Positions 41,586 to 49,666 of a stretch of 64,000 bases of DNA are shown here, one piece after another. The stretch comes from Bacteroidia bacterium (GTDB lineage: Bacteria; Bacteroidota; Ignavibacteria; SZUA-365). The notes beneath the pieces are model-generated. The model worked only from the letters and a program-made list of their open reading frames with translations, made no database searches and was not told where the DNA came from. Both the position numbers and the translations under genes were made by a program. The DNA is taken from contig JAOSJT010000001.1 in assembly GCA_027493955.1 (NCBI GenBank), positions 449,131-513,130 on the forward strand, in the 5' to 3' direction. Within the stretch, counting starts at the first letter, position 1. Each line of letters starts with the position of its first letter.

Positions 41586-41727
41586 GGAATACTCGTTGTT
41601 ATGGAAGCGGTAAAACGGAAGCTGCCTCAGGTTCCGTCAACAGATATGCGATCGTGGCAGAACACCGTGACGCCACTGCGCTGATTGCATAACACCCAAT
41701 GTTGCAGTTTTTATTCCCGGACGCAAG

Positions 41728-42462
41728 TCATAAGCACATCGCCCTCACCCGTTCGAGGTCGGCAGGTGTATCCACCGCCTGGGAGAGTTGCGTCGTGATA
41801 CCCACGCCGATGCTCATGCCATGCTCGAGAGCGCGAAGCTGTTCGAGTTTTTCCAGCAGCTCGAGCCGTCCCTGGGGCAGAGCCGCAAAACGTAGCAGTG
41901 CCTCGCGCCGGAACGCGTAAATTCCCACATGCCTGAACCAGGGTGCCTCTGCGGCGTCTGCGTCCCGAACGTGCGGAATGGGCGCGCGCGAAAAATACAT
42001 CGCGCGTCCACGTCCGTCCATCACCACCTTGACAACATTGGGATCGGCGACGTCCGCCGGTGCGTCGAGCGCGCATGCAGCGGTGCCGATGTCCACCTCC
42101 GGGTCGGCGAGAAGCGGCGCGATTGCCGCATCGAGCGTTTCCGCCGGGAGCAGTGGTTCGTCTCCCTGGACATTGACGACGATAGAGTGGGGCAGATCCC
42201 TGGCAACCCAGGCGGCGCGTTCCGATCCGGATTGCAGCGACTCGGGCGTCATGACCACTTCTCCGCCGAACGAACGGACCACGCTTTCGATGCGCATATC
42301 ATCGGTTGCGACGAGTACCTGCGCGTCCGGTTGCGCGGCGATACAGCGATCGTACACATGCTGAATCATCGGCTTACCGTGGATGTCCGCCAGCGGCTTT
42401 CCAGGAAAGCGCGACGAGGCATAGCGGGCTGGAATCACGATGAGCAATGTCTGCGTGCTCAT
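41728..42462 (-). CDS. kdsB: 3-deoxy-manno-octulosonate cytidylyltransferase KdsB
   Basis: A 244-residue nucleotidyltransferase that makes CMP-Kdo for the LPS inner core. Motifs are [29 protein letters not shown] (CTP-binding loop), VATDD, [26 protein letters not shown] and [12 protein letters not shown] ... [15 protein letters not shown]. The start overlaps the preceding small gene's stop by 4 bases (ATGA), making it the last gene of the spt operon. It indicates a lipid A/Kdo-containing outer membrane. Confidence 0.95.
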   Translation of the reverse strand: [244 protein letters not shown]

Positions 42463-42824
42463 GGGTTCGTTCCGTCATGTTGCAGGGTGTCGTCGGTTTG
42501 TTGCAGAGGATTATGCCGCGACTCATGCTTCTCCCCGGCGACATGTATCCAGCGGGGCGCGGGCACGTGCGCGGCGCGTTGGAGAATATCTTCCAGGTCG
42601 GCCACGCGGGTTGGACGCGGTTCGTCCTCGCGCATTGCGGGGGAGCCCGGGGCGTGAGCAACCGCTGTGTCGCCGCCCGTCAGAGGCACGGAACGCAAAG
42701 CTTCGATGGCCTGGCGCATATCCTCCATGTCGGCACGCGTCTGGGAAAGTTCGCCGTCCGCGATGATCAGCTTCGCCAACGCAGCGGCCCGACGGGCTGC
42801 TTCATGGGAGATGGGCTGTGCCAT
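42459..42824 (-). CDS. small hypothetical protein in the spt-kdsB operon
   Basis: 121 residues, not recognised. The N-terminal half is helical and charged (HEAARRAAALAKLIIADGELSQTRADMEDMRQAIEALRS), with heptad-like spacing that could form a coiled coil. The C-terminal half is Pro/His/Asp-rich and probably disordered. No signal peptide. Acceptance rests on context: the start codon overlaps the GNAT gene's stop by one base (TGATG) and its own stop overlaps the kdsB start by four (ATGA), so ribosomes pass straight through all three. Confidence 0.6.
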   Translation of the reverse strand: MAQPISHEAARRAAALAKLIIADGELSQTRADMEDMRQAIEALRSVPLTGGDTAVAHAPGSPAMREDEPRPTRVADLEDILQRAAHVPAPRWIHVAGEKHESRHNPLQQTDDTLQHDGTNP

Positions 42825-43945
42825 CAGATGGACACGTCGTAAATGCGATACGTCTTGTACCGCTCTGCGTTCATCATTTTCGCTCCTCGGTTCATCATTT
42901 CGTTGTCCTCCAGAACCCAGGAGGCCTCACCGAGAAAGATACCATGCGCAGCGGCGCGTTTGAGCACCTCATAGTACATCACCGAATCCAGTCCTTTGCC
43001 GCGATATTGCGGGAGGACGCCGAGAGCGATAATTCTCCCGAGATTGATGGACTTGGTTTTGGTGGCGATGTGGTACAGCGCCGGCAGAATCGCTCCACTG
43101 CTGTTGTGTATAAGCACCTGGTTCAAGTCCGGGAGAAAGAGGGTGAAGCCGATGGGCTCACCGTCCTTCAGGAGATAGAACACCAGATCCTTGAATTTGC
43201 CGACCGCTTGTTTCAGATCGTTTGCGAGAAAATCGAACTCCGCGTCAGTCATTGCCACCGCGCCCCAATTCGCCTCCCAGATGCGATTGTAGAGGTCCTT
43301 GAGCGTCGCGGTTTCGCGTGCGAGATTACGAAAATCCACATCGCGGACACTGACGCCGTATCGATCGCGGACGATCTGTTGTCCCCGTTCCAGTTTCGGC
43401 GTAAGGACGTCGTCGTGCCGCAGGAGATACGCGTAGAGATCTTTCTCCTTTTTGAAACCGTAGGTCTCGACGAGCAGGGGATAGTAGCGGGGATTGTAGG
43501 TCATGAGGAGCACGGGGGGGCGGTCGAAACCGTCCACGAGCATCCCGATTTCATCATTGACCGAAGGATTCATCGGTCCGCGCATGGTATCCATGCCTTT
43601 TGCGCGCAGCCAGTTCGCGGCGGCGTCGAATAGCGCATCGGCGACTTCCTGCACGTTGATACACTCGAAGAAGCCGAAGAATCCCACCTTGTCGCCGTGC
43701 GTCTGGTTATGATTTCGATTCACGATGGCGGCGATGCGTCCGACAGCTTCGCCGTTGCGCTCGGCAATGAAGAGCTGCATATCCGAATGTCGGAAGAAAG
43801 GATTCTTCCTGGTATTGAGCACCTTTTTTCTGTCCATCAGGAGCGGGGGTACCCAATTCCGGTCGCCCTGATAGAATTTCCATTGCAGTTTAATGAACTT
43901 TCGTGTCCCGGCGCTGCCGGAGACGGGTTGCACAGTAATACTCAT
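42824..43945 (-). CDS. GNAT-fold N-acyltransferase, likely bacterial ceramide synthase-like (bCerS/YghO type)
   Basis: 373 residues from the ATG at 43945 (GGGAG 7 bases upstream; an ATG five codons earlier overlaps the spt stop). The start region reads FIKLQWKFYQGDRNWVPPLL and RKNPFFRHSDMQLFIAERNG, then GRIAAIVNRNHN. A DUF-like N-terminal half precedes a C-terminal GNAT core with LNLGRII-type ALGVLPQYRGKGLDSVMYYEVL (the Q/R-x-x-G-x-G/A acyl-CoA loop). This architecture matches, from memory, the YghO/bCerS group, which acylates a sphingoid precursor. Immediate coupling to a serine palmitoyltransferase-like gene is the main support. It could instead act on another amine. Confidence 0.7.
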   Translation of the reverse strand: MSITVQPVSGSAGTRKFIKLQWKFYQGDRNWVPPLLMDRKKVLNTRKNPFFRHSDMQLFIAERNGEAVGRIAAIVNRNHNQTHGDKVGFFGFFECINVQEVADALFDAAANWLRAKGMDTMRGPMNPSVNDEIGMLVDGFDRPPVLLMTYNPRYYPLLVETYGFKKEKDLYAYLLRHDDVLTPKLERGQQIVRDRYGVSVRDVDFRNLARETATLKDLYNRIWEANWGAVAMTDAEFDFLANDLKQAVGKFKDLVFYLLKDGEPIGFTLFLPDLNQVLIHNSSGAILPALYHIATKTKSINLGRIIALGVLPQYRGKGLDSVMYYEVLKRAAAHGIFLGEASWVLEDNEMMNRGAKMMNAERYKTYRIYDVSI

Positions 43946-43959
43946 GACGTTCTCCCACA

Positions 43960-45153
43960 TTAGTCAATGATACCGAGCTTCTTCCCGATGTCGCCGCAGA
44001 TTTCAAGAATGCGGTCGAGATGCTCTTTCTCGTGCGTTGCCATGAAACTGGTACGGAGCATCTGCATGCCCTGCGGCACGCCCGGGCTTATGAACACATT
44101 GACGAAGACCCCGGCATCGAACAGTTCTTTCCAGAAAATGAAGCTCTTCATATCGTCGCCGATGATGACGGGAACGACACCGGTTTGTCCGTGCAGCACG
44201 TTGAAGCCGAGCCTCGTGAATCCGTCGCGCATGTACTGGGCGTTCGCCTGGAGCATGCCGACCAGTTCCGGTTTTTCTTCCAGAATGTCGAGTGCGGCGA
44301 GTGCGGCAGCCACACTGGCGGGCGTGGGACTGGCGCTGAAAATCAGTGCGGGGGAGTGATGCTTGATGTAGTTGATGACCGCCCGTTCCCCCACGACGAA
44401 GCCGCCGAGACTGGCGAAGGTTTTCGAGAACGTACCCATCGTCATGTCCACATCTTTTTCGAGGTCGAAATGACTCGCCGTGCCTCGTCCCCCGACACCG
44501 ATAACGCCTGTCGAGTGTGCGTCGTCGATGAGAATGCGGGCATTGTACTTTTTGGCGATTTCAACGAGACGCGGCAGTTCCACGATCTCTCCGGTGGTAC
44601 TGAACACGCCGTCGGAGACAATCAGCTTGCCCTTTTCCAACGGTAGTTTCGCAATGACGCGTTCGAGGTCATCCATTTCGTTGTGCTTATAACGCTCGAA
44701 ATTCGCGAAAGCGCCTTTCGCCATCAGATTGCCGGCGACGATGCAGGCATGATTGTCCTTATCGGACACCACGTACTCCCCGCGCTGCACCAGCGTTGGG
44801 ATAATGCCCTGCGCAGTCTGATACCCTGTGGAGAACAGCAGACAGGTCTCGGCGTTGAGGAATTTCGCCAGTCGCTCTTCAAGCTCATTGTGCAGGACGA
44901 GCGTGCCGGTGAGATAGCGGGAGCCGGAGCAGCCGGTGCCGTAGCGGCTGACCGCATCCAGTGCGGCCTGCTTGACTTTCGGATGCGCTGTGAGCCCCAG
45001 ATAATTGTTCGAACCGGCCATGATGACTTTGCGTCCCTCGATGCTGACGATGGGGCCTTCGTTTTCTTCGATAGCACGAAAGTACGGGTACAGGCCGGAA
45101 GCCTTCACCTCATCCGCCCGAGTGAACGCTCTGCATTTGTCAAATAGATCCAC
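43960..45153 (-). CDS. spt: serine palmitoyltransferase-like PLP enzyme (alpha-oxoamine synthase family)
   Basis: The GTG at 45153 is chosen because AGGAG sits 5 bases upstream and the resulting 397 residues match bacterial Spt length; a longer frame to 45294 has no family content. Fold-type I PLP residues are visible: DNHACI (H135), [11 protein letters not shown], and the Schiff-base Lys K244 in [13 protein letters not shown]. The opening [21 protein letters not shown] and [22 protein letters not shown] resemble Bacteroides Spt more than KBL or BioF, which normally lie with tdh or bio genes. Predicted reaction: L-serine plus palmitoyl-CoA to 3-ketodihydrosphingosine. First gene of the four-gene operon. 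Confidence 0.8.
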   Translation of the reverse strand: MDLFDKCRAFTRADEVKASGLYPYFRAIEENEGPIVSIEGRKVIMAGSNNYLGLTAHPKVKQAALDAVSRYGTGCSGSRYLTGTLVLHNELEERLAKFLNAETCLLFSTGYQTAQGIIPTLVQRGEYVVSDKDNHACIVAGNLMAKGAFANFERYKHNEMDDLERVIAKLPLEKGKLIVSDGVFSTTGEIVELPRLVEIAKKYNARILIDDAHSTGVIGVGGRGTASHFDLEKDVDMTMGTFSKTFASLGGFVVGERAVINYIKHHSPALIFSASPTPASVAAALAALDILEEKPELVGMLQANAQYMRDGFTRLGFNVLHGQTGVVPVIIGDDMKSFIFWKELFDAGVFVNVFISPGVPQGMQMLRTSFMATHEKEHLDRILEICGDIGKKLGIID

Positions 45154-45593
45154 GGAAACTCCTGGGAAAAATCTTGTAGTGGTCTTAACGATTCCTTCCA
45201 TGCCCGCCTGAGGAAATAGCGGCTGTAAGATGAATCGTGATTCATTTATACGTCCAACGATTTTCAATATAGCAACGACAGAGTCGGAAATCAATGAGGA
45301 GTTGCACGATGCGTCTTGCTGTGTATTGTTGCGTCTTGGGCTTCATTCATACATCTTTTCCTGCGTCTCGTTACCCGACGGTATGATAGCCACTATCGCG
45401 GCAGGAAGTGCTCTTGCGTGGATGCGGGGAGGGCACTCCTACAGGCAGGAAATGATGTTCGTCGTGATATCCTTGTCCGGCAGCTTCGATGCTCTGCGAC
45501 GGAGCACGTCCACTGCGGAGCGTGCCAGCATGCTGTGTGCCGTTGATCAGGTTCCGGAAAAATACCCGCTTGCTTCATACCCACGGACCTGAC
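45154..45593. other. intergenic region between spt and tRNA-Thr
   Basis: About 440 bp with promoters at each end and no convincing gene. A 120-codon plus-strand frame (45230-45592) lacks a ribosome-binding site, runs against the spt leader and has no recognisable features. Confidence 0.5.
45245..45275 (-). promoter_or_regulatory. weak candidate promoter for the spt operon
   Basis: On the minus strand TTGCTA (45270-45275) and TATAAA (45245-45250) are separated by 19 bases, in an AT-rich patch about 90 bases before the spt GTG. The spacing is long, so confidence is low. Confidence 0.28.
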
Positions 45594-45601
45594 TATATTT
45601 G
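45570..45601 (+). promoter_or_regulatory. promoter of tRNA-Thr
   Basis: TTGCTT (45570-45575), an 18-base spacer and TATATT (45594-45599). The -10 region TATATTTG also matches the Bacteroidota -7 consensus TAnnTTTG in full. The predicted start falls within a few bases of the mature tRNA 5' end. Confidence 0.55.
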
Positions 45602-45608
45602 TTTCTCC

Positions 45609-45684
45609 GCCATCCTAGCTCAGTTGGTAGAGCAGCTCACTCGTAATGAGCAGGTCGTCGGTTCGAGTCCGATGGATGGCTCCA
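45609..45684 (+). tRNA. tRNA-Thr (anticodon CGT)
   Basis: 76 nt cloverleaf with a perfect acceptor stem GCCATCC/GGATGGC, D stem GCTC/GAGC, anticodon stem GCTCA/TGAGC enclosing CTCGTAA (anticodon CGT at 45642-45644, reading ACG), T stem GTCGG/CCGAT with loop TTCGAGT, discriminator T and an encoded CCA. A terminator follows directly. Confidence 0.97.
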
Positions 45685-45686
45685 GG

Positions 45687-45709
45687 CCCCGCGAATGCGG
45701 GGTTTTTTT
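45687..45709 (+). terminator. rho-independent terminator of tRNA-Thr
   Basis: Stem CCCCGC (45687-45692), loop GAAT, stem GCGGGG (45697-45702), then seven T. It begins 3 bases after the tRNA CCA. Confidence 0.92.
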
Positions 45710-45786
45710 ATGCTGCGCTGCCGCGATTGCCCGAGACTTCCTATATTACCACTACGCTATCGTTGTACCATCCGAGAAGTACGCAC

Positions 45787-46458
45787 ATGCCAGAAGTGAT
45801 TCTTCGTTCCGCCACTCACCCCGTTTCCATTGGAAGCATGTACTGTATCGGGAGGAATTACCTACGACATATTCAGGAACTGGAAAACGAGGTGAACGCC
45901 GAACCAGTGCTTTTCCTCAAGCCCGCAGCCTCGTTGATCACCGAAGGACGCATGATAGAACTGCCTGCGTACAGCAGTGATGTGCATCACGAAACGGAAC
46001 TGGTGCTGCTCATCGGACGGGAAGGACGACATATAGCGGAGGAGCAGGCCTTGGACTACCTGGCCGGCGCGGGTATCGGTCTGGATCTCACCGCGCGTGA
46101 TACGCAGCAGAAGCTCAAGGAAAAGGGGTTACCGTGGACGCTCGCGAAGGGCTTTGAAACAGCGGCCTGCGTGTCGGATTTTCTTCCGCTTTCCATGCTG
46201 CCTCCCCTGGACTCGCTGCGCTTCACGTTGCAGGTAAACGGCGCGCTACGGCAAGAGGGTGATACGTCGCTCATGATATTCAGCGTACCGCGTATACTCG
46301 CCTTCATCAGTTCCATCGTGACGCTCCTTCCGGGCGACCTCATTTTTACCGGTACGCCGCATGGCGTGGCCGCGATACATGAAGGAGACGTGCTTGACCT
46401 GCGTCTGGGCGATGCGCTGCTGGCGACGTTCCGCGTGCGCGGGGAGGGGAACGAATGA
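45787..46458 (+). CDS. fumarylacetoacetate hydrolase (FAH) family protein
   Basis: 223 residues, the short single-domain FAH type. It opens with SMYCIGRNYLRHIQELENE. Metal-binding acidic residues are visible in HHETELVLLIGREGRHI (E-x-E) and GLDLTARDTQQ (Asp), followed by the conserved WTLAKGFETAACVSDFLP, LQVNGALRQEGDTSLMIFSVPRI and GDLIFTGTPHGVAAIHEGDVL. Members act as acylpyruvate hydrolases or oxaloacetate decarboxylases/tautomerases; which one is not decidable. The ATG at 45787 is preferred over an in-frame ATG inside the tRNA. Its stop overlaps the M23 gene start (ATGA). Confidence 0.88.
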   Translation: MPEVILRSATHPVSIGSMYCIGRNYLRHIQELENEVNAEPVLFLKPAASLITEGRMIELPAYSSDVHHETELVLLIGREGRHIAEEQALDYLAGAGIGLDLTARDTQQKLKEKGLPWTLAKGFETAACVSDFLPLSMLPPLDSLRFTLQVNGALRQEGDTSLMIFSVPRILAFISSIVTLLPGDLIFTGTPHGVAAIHEGDVLDLRLGDALLATFRVRGEGNE

Positions 46459-48713
46459 ACCTGCGTGCTCTGCGTGCCGGGACGACCCGCGCCCGGGTGC
46501 TCTTCGGCGTGATGATAGCCGCTCTCGCAGCCGCGCTGCTGCTGCGACCGACGCAGACCACCAGCACGGCCGGGGAGGATCCACCACCAGTGGTCTACAA
46601 TCCCGCCGAGACCGAATGGGATGATTACCTCTGGCCCACCGACGCGGGCACAAAGCGCACGTCGGATTTCGCCGAGTTTCGCAAGACACATTTTCACGCC
46701 GGCATCGATGTCAGTACCGGCGGACAAATCGGATACAAGGTCTTCGCCGCACGTGATGGGTGGCTGCACGCACTGAGTTTTGAACCGGGAGGGTATGGCT
46801 GGTTTCTCGTGTTGCGCCACTACGATGGCTACTACACCTGCTATGCGCATCTCGACAGACCTGTTGAGGGTATTCTCAACGCCTGGTATCAGAAATTGAG
46901 CGCCGCGGGGCGCTCTTTCGGAGAGATCGTTTGGGCCGGTGACACGGTGCACGTGAAACGCGGAGAGTTGATCGCCTACACCGGCGATACCGGTGCCGGA
47001 CCTCCGCATCTCCATTTCGAAGTGCGGGACCGCGACTATAATCCGGTGAATCCGGGTCTGTCCCGGCATTTGCGTCCTGTGGATTCGCTGCCACCGGAAG
47101 TGAAGGGCATTATGCTTGTCCCGCTCGACGCCGGCGCGACGATTGACGGGAAGTGGACCTCCAAATTGCTGACTCCGTCCGGTGCGGGAAGTGCCACGAC
47201 CGTGAAAGGATTGCCGGTGTTGCGCGGGCGGGTGGGGATTCTGCTGCGCGCGCATGACCGGGCAAATGGCGCGACGGACTATCCGACGCCGTACCGCATT
47301 CGATTACTGGTGGACGGGAAGGAGTATTTTTCGTCCACCGCTCGTCGTTTTGCCGACACGCTGGGATTTCATATACGCATAGATCGCGATCATTCGCTCA
47401 TGCAGGCGATGAAGGGGGAGTTCCGAAAGCTGTACCGAGAAGAGGGAAACCTGCTCGAATTCTATCTGCCCCAGTCACTCGATGCGGGAGTTCTGACCGC
47501 AGAGCGGCTCGGAGGCGGGCGGAAGGCACTGCGAATTATCGCAGAAGATCTCGCGGGGAATCAGACCTCGGTATTGATGAATGTGTCGCTTGCCTTCGAT
47601 AACGCAATGCATATTGGCGGTACTGACAACCGACTCTCGCTGCGCTTACAGCGTTCTGCGGGCTGTAGCGGGATTTCCCTCGAGGATGCCTCGTCCAAAG
47701 GGAGCGCACGGCTCGCGGGTTGGAACGCACGCGAAGCGAGTGAGGGAGTGACGGTGGATCTGCAGAAATACCGCGACCGAACGTTGCGAGTCGTCAGTAC
47801 GGATTCATCCGGGCATCAGCAGCTTCACGCGGTGTTTGTCGCGGGTCGTGCGGCGCCGACAGCGAGTCGGCTGAACGTCCGGCGGGAGTTCCATTTTGAT
47901 GAGCTCGTCCTGGAGCTTCGACTCGCGACGCCCTTTGCTTCACCACCGGAGGTGCTGCTTTTACAGGGTGGAAGATCGGAGCGTGGCAGGGTGTATCCCC
48001 TCGACGCCGCACGGTATCGCGCCACAGTGCCTGCCTGGGAAGGACTCGACGGTATGGCGATCGTACAGGTCCGCTACGCGACGGGCGGAGAATCCCACAC
48101 GTACACCGATTCACTGCGAATGACACTTGTCAGTGCCAGGAGAGGCGGCGTGTTGCGCTCCGCCGATGGCGCGTTTGCGCTCCGCTTCGCTCCCGGGGAT
48201 GTGCTGCGATCCACGCTGTACACCGTTGCGCGCGTTGGAGCCGACAGCATACCAGGATATCGGGTGTATCCATCCGATATACCTCTTACGGGGAGACCGA
48301 GGGCGGAATTTGCGCGCGTCGCAGATGCCGATCACGCGTTCGTTGCCGTGCAGGCGCCGATGCGAAAGTACACCGAAGAGCGAAGGCCCGGAGTCGTTAC
48401 AGCGCGCATCGGCCGCTTCGCGGGCGATTATACGCTCCTGCGGGACATGAGCGGACCATCCGTCAGCATCGACGTAGCGATGAAAAGTCGCGAACCCATA
48501 CGTATCGCCGTGCGGGATTCACTTTCCGGAGTGGATCTAGCCAGTGTCATAGCGCGCATTGACGGCGTGATTGTGCCGCTGCAATTCGACGAACGTCGTT
48601 ATCAGCTTTACGTACCTGCGGAGGTGTTCAAGCGACACGGCGGGAAGGAATTGACCGTCTCCGCGAGGGACAGGGTGGGGAATGAAACGAAGGTGAGCCG
48701 GAAGTTCCGTTGA
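46455..48713 (+). CDS. M23/LytM-family metallopeptidase, membrane-anchored or secreted
   Basis: 752 residues. An N-terminal hydrophobic segment (about 14-31, VLFGVMIAALAAALLL) serves as signal anchor. The M23 domain (about 60-205) has a complete zinc site: H81 and D85 in HFHAGID and H187 in HLHFEVRD, plus H132 (YAHLD) as the expected catalytic His. A long beta-rich C-terminal region (about 225-750) of probable Ig-like modules follows, ending in SARDRVGNETKVSRKFR. Peptidases of this type cleave peptidoglycan cross-links in the periplasm. An intact site favours an active enzyme rather than an EnvC-like activator. Confidence 0.88.
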   Translation: MNLRALRAGTTRARVLFGVMIAALAAALLLRPTQTTSTAGEDPPPVVYNPAETEWDDYLWPTDAGTKRTSDFAEFRKTHFHAGIDVSTGGQIGYKVFAARDGWLHALSFEPGGYGWFLVLRHYDGYYTCYAHLDRPVEGILNAWYQKLSAAGRSFGEIVWAGDTVHVKRGELIAYTGDTGAGPPHLHFEVRDRDYNPVNPGLSRHLRPVDSLPPEVKGIMLVPLDAGATIDGKWTSKLLTPSGAGSATTVKGLPVLRGRVGILLRAHDRANGATDYPTPYRIRLLVDGKEYFSSTARRFADTLGFHIRIDRDHSLMQAMKGEFRKLYREEGNLLEFYLPQSLDAGVLTAERLGGGRKALRIIAEDLAGNQTSVLMNVSLAFDNAMHIGGTDNRLSLRLQRSAGCSGISLEDASSKGSARLAGWNAREASEGVTVDLQKYRDRTLRVVSTDSSGHQQLHAVFVAGRAAPTASRLNVRREFHFDELVLELRLATPFASPPEVLLLQGGRSERGRVYPLDAARYRATVPAWEGLDGMAIVQVRYATGGESHTYTDSLRMTLVSARRGGVLRSADGAFALRFAPGDVLRSTLYTVARVGADSIPGYRVYPSDIPLTGRPRAEFARVADADHAFVAVQAPMRKYTEERRPGVVTARIGRFAGDYTLLRDMSGPSVSIDVAMKSREPIRIAVRDSLSGVDLASVIARIDGVIVPLQFDERRYQLYVPAEVFKRHGGKELTVSARDRVGNETKVSRKFR

Positions 48714-48834
48714 TTTATTCCCATTGAATTACGATTCTCGATGAAGCTGAGGAGCGAACAGGGGGATTCGTCAGTCCCGGCATCTCCCTCCCGAAGCATT
48801 CAGGCAAAATTCGTCCTGGCACATATCACCCGCC

Positions 48835-48864
48835 TTTAAAAAAGAAGGCCGCACACGGCGGCCT
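48835..48864 (-). terminator. terminator of the beta-barrel gene
   Basis: Stem AGGCCGC (48846-48852) and GCGGCCT (48858-48864). On the minus strand it is followed by TTCTTTTTTTAAA. It lies about 30 bases past the stop of the 48896-49654 gene. Confidence 0.75.
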
Positions 48865-48895
48865 GGGGAGGGAAGGGTTTGGCAGGCTAAACAAC

Positions 48896-49654
48896 TCAGG
48901 GGATGGGGAAGGTGAGGTCGATGAGTAAGCGGAGGTTGTTTACATTCCAGGAATCCGCATACGTGGCGTTGCTCACCGGATTGAGCCCGAATTCGTAACT
49001 CAGCATTGGTGTGACAAAACCATAGCGGTGAAAAAAGTCATAGCCAAGCCCCAGCTGTAACGCGTAGCGGAGGTTATTCGCGTCGGGAATATCTCCGCTC
49101 TGTGTTGCCGAAACGGAGCCGCGCGCCCAATCGGGTTCGCTGATTGTCGCGGTATGAGCGAAGTCCCCCTTGAGCAGGGCACCAAGATTGGCGCCGCCGA
49201 GCACAAAGAATCCGGGGCCACCCATGGGGTAGAGCTTGGAGTAGAATCCAAAGCTCAGGTAATTCAACGTGTAGTCCGCCGCATGGTCACGATTGACAGT
49301 GTATACGGCACCGTTGTCGTCCGCGATGCGATAGGGTTCGGTGAAGTTTCCCTCCACCTCGCCGGACATCTGATCGAAGGCCGCACGCACGCCGAGAACG
49401 ACATAGCGCGTGACGGCCTTTTCACCGTGGACGCCGAAGACGAGATTCGTGTTTCCGGCGTCGCCGTAATAGCTGTTTTCCTGCGTCGGAAGGAGAGGGA
49501 CATCACCATTGTGGAAACTTTGATTCAGTCCGACAAACAGACCGCCTCGAATGGTGTACCAGGCTCGTTCGCCCATGCGGATACCTTGTGCCTGTGCGAT
49601 ATGCAGCCCGGCCAGCAGCAGAGCCGTTGCGAAGAAAATGCTTGTGCGTTTCAT
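48896..49654 (-). CDS. outer-membrane beta-barrel protein
   Basis: 252 residues with a signal peptide (MKRTSIFFATALLLAGLHIAQAQ). The mature protein alternates polar and hydrophobic residues in strands with Tyr/Phe girdles, e.g. YTLNYLSFGFYSKLYPMGG, FVLGGANLGALLKGDF, LRYALQLGLGYDFFHRYGFVTPMLSYEFGLNPVS. It ends in a C-terminal strand NVNNLRLLIDLTFPIP, typical of the PorT/OMP_b-brl superfamily. The number of strands is probably 8-10. No ligand is suggested. It lies 12 bases after the large T9SS cargo gene, so both are on one transcript ending at the hairpin near 48850. Confidence 0.82.
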   Translation of the reverse strand: MKRTSIFFATALLLAGLHIAQAQGIRMGERAWYTIRGGLFVGLNQSFHNGDVPLLPTQENSYYGDAGNTNLVFGVHGEKAVTRYVVLGVRAAFDQMSGEVEGNFTEPYRIADDNGAVYTVNRDHAADYTLNYLSFGFYSKLYPMGGPGFFVLGGANLGALLKGDFAHTATISEPDWARGSVSATQSGDIPDANNLRYALQLGLGYDFFHRYGFVTPMLSYEFGLNPVSNATYADSWNVNNLRLLIDLTFPIP

Positions 49655-49666
49655 GCTTCTGTCTCC

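Noticed and set aside
43960-45153. Glycine C-acetyltransferase (kbl) or bioF
   Set aside because: No tdh or other bio genes nearby, and the N-terminal GLYPYFR and GSGCSGSR-type segments resemble Bacteroides Spt; the neighbour is a ceramide-synthase-like GNAT. Not fully excluded.
45230-45592. 120-codon plus-strand frame between spt and tRNA-Thr
   Set aside because: No Shine-Dalgarno, no recognisable domain, and it overlaps the promoter regions of spt and of the tRNA.
46056-47255. 399-codon minus-strand frame
   Set aside because: Shadow of the FAH and M23 genes, whose catalytic motifs lie on the plus strand.
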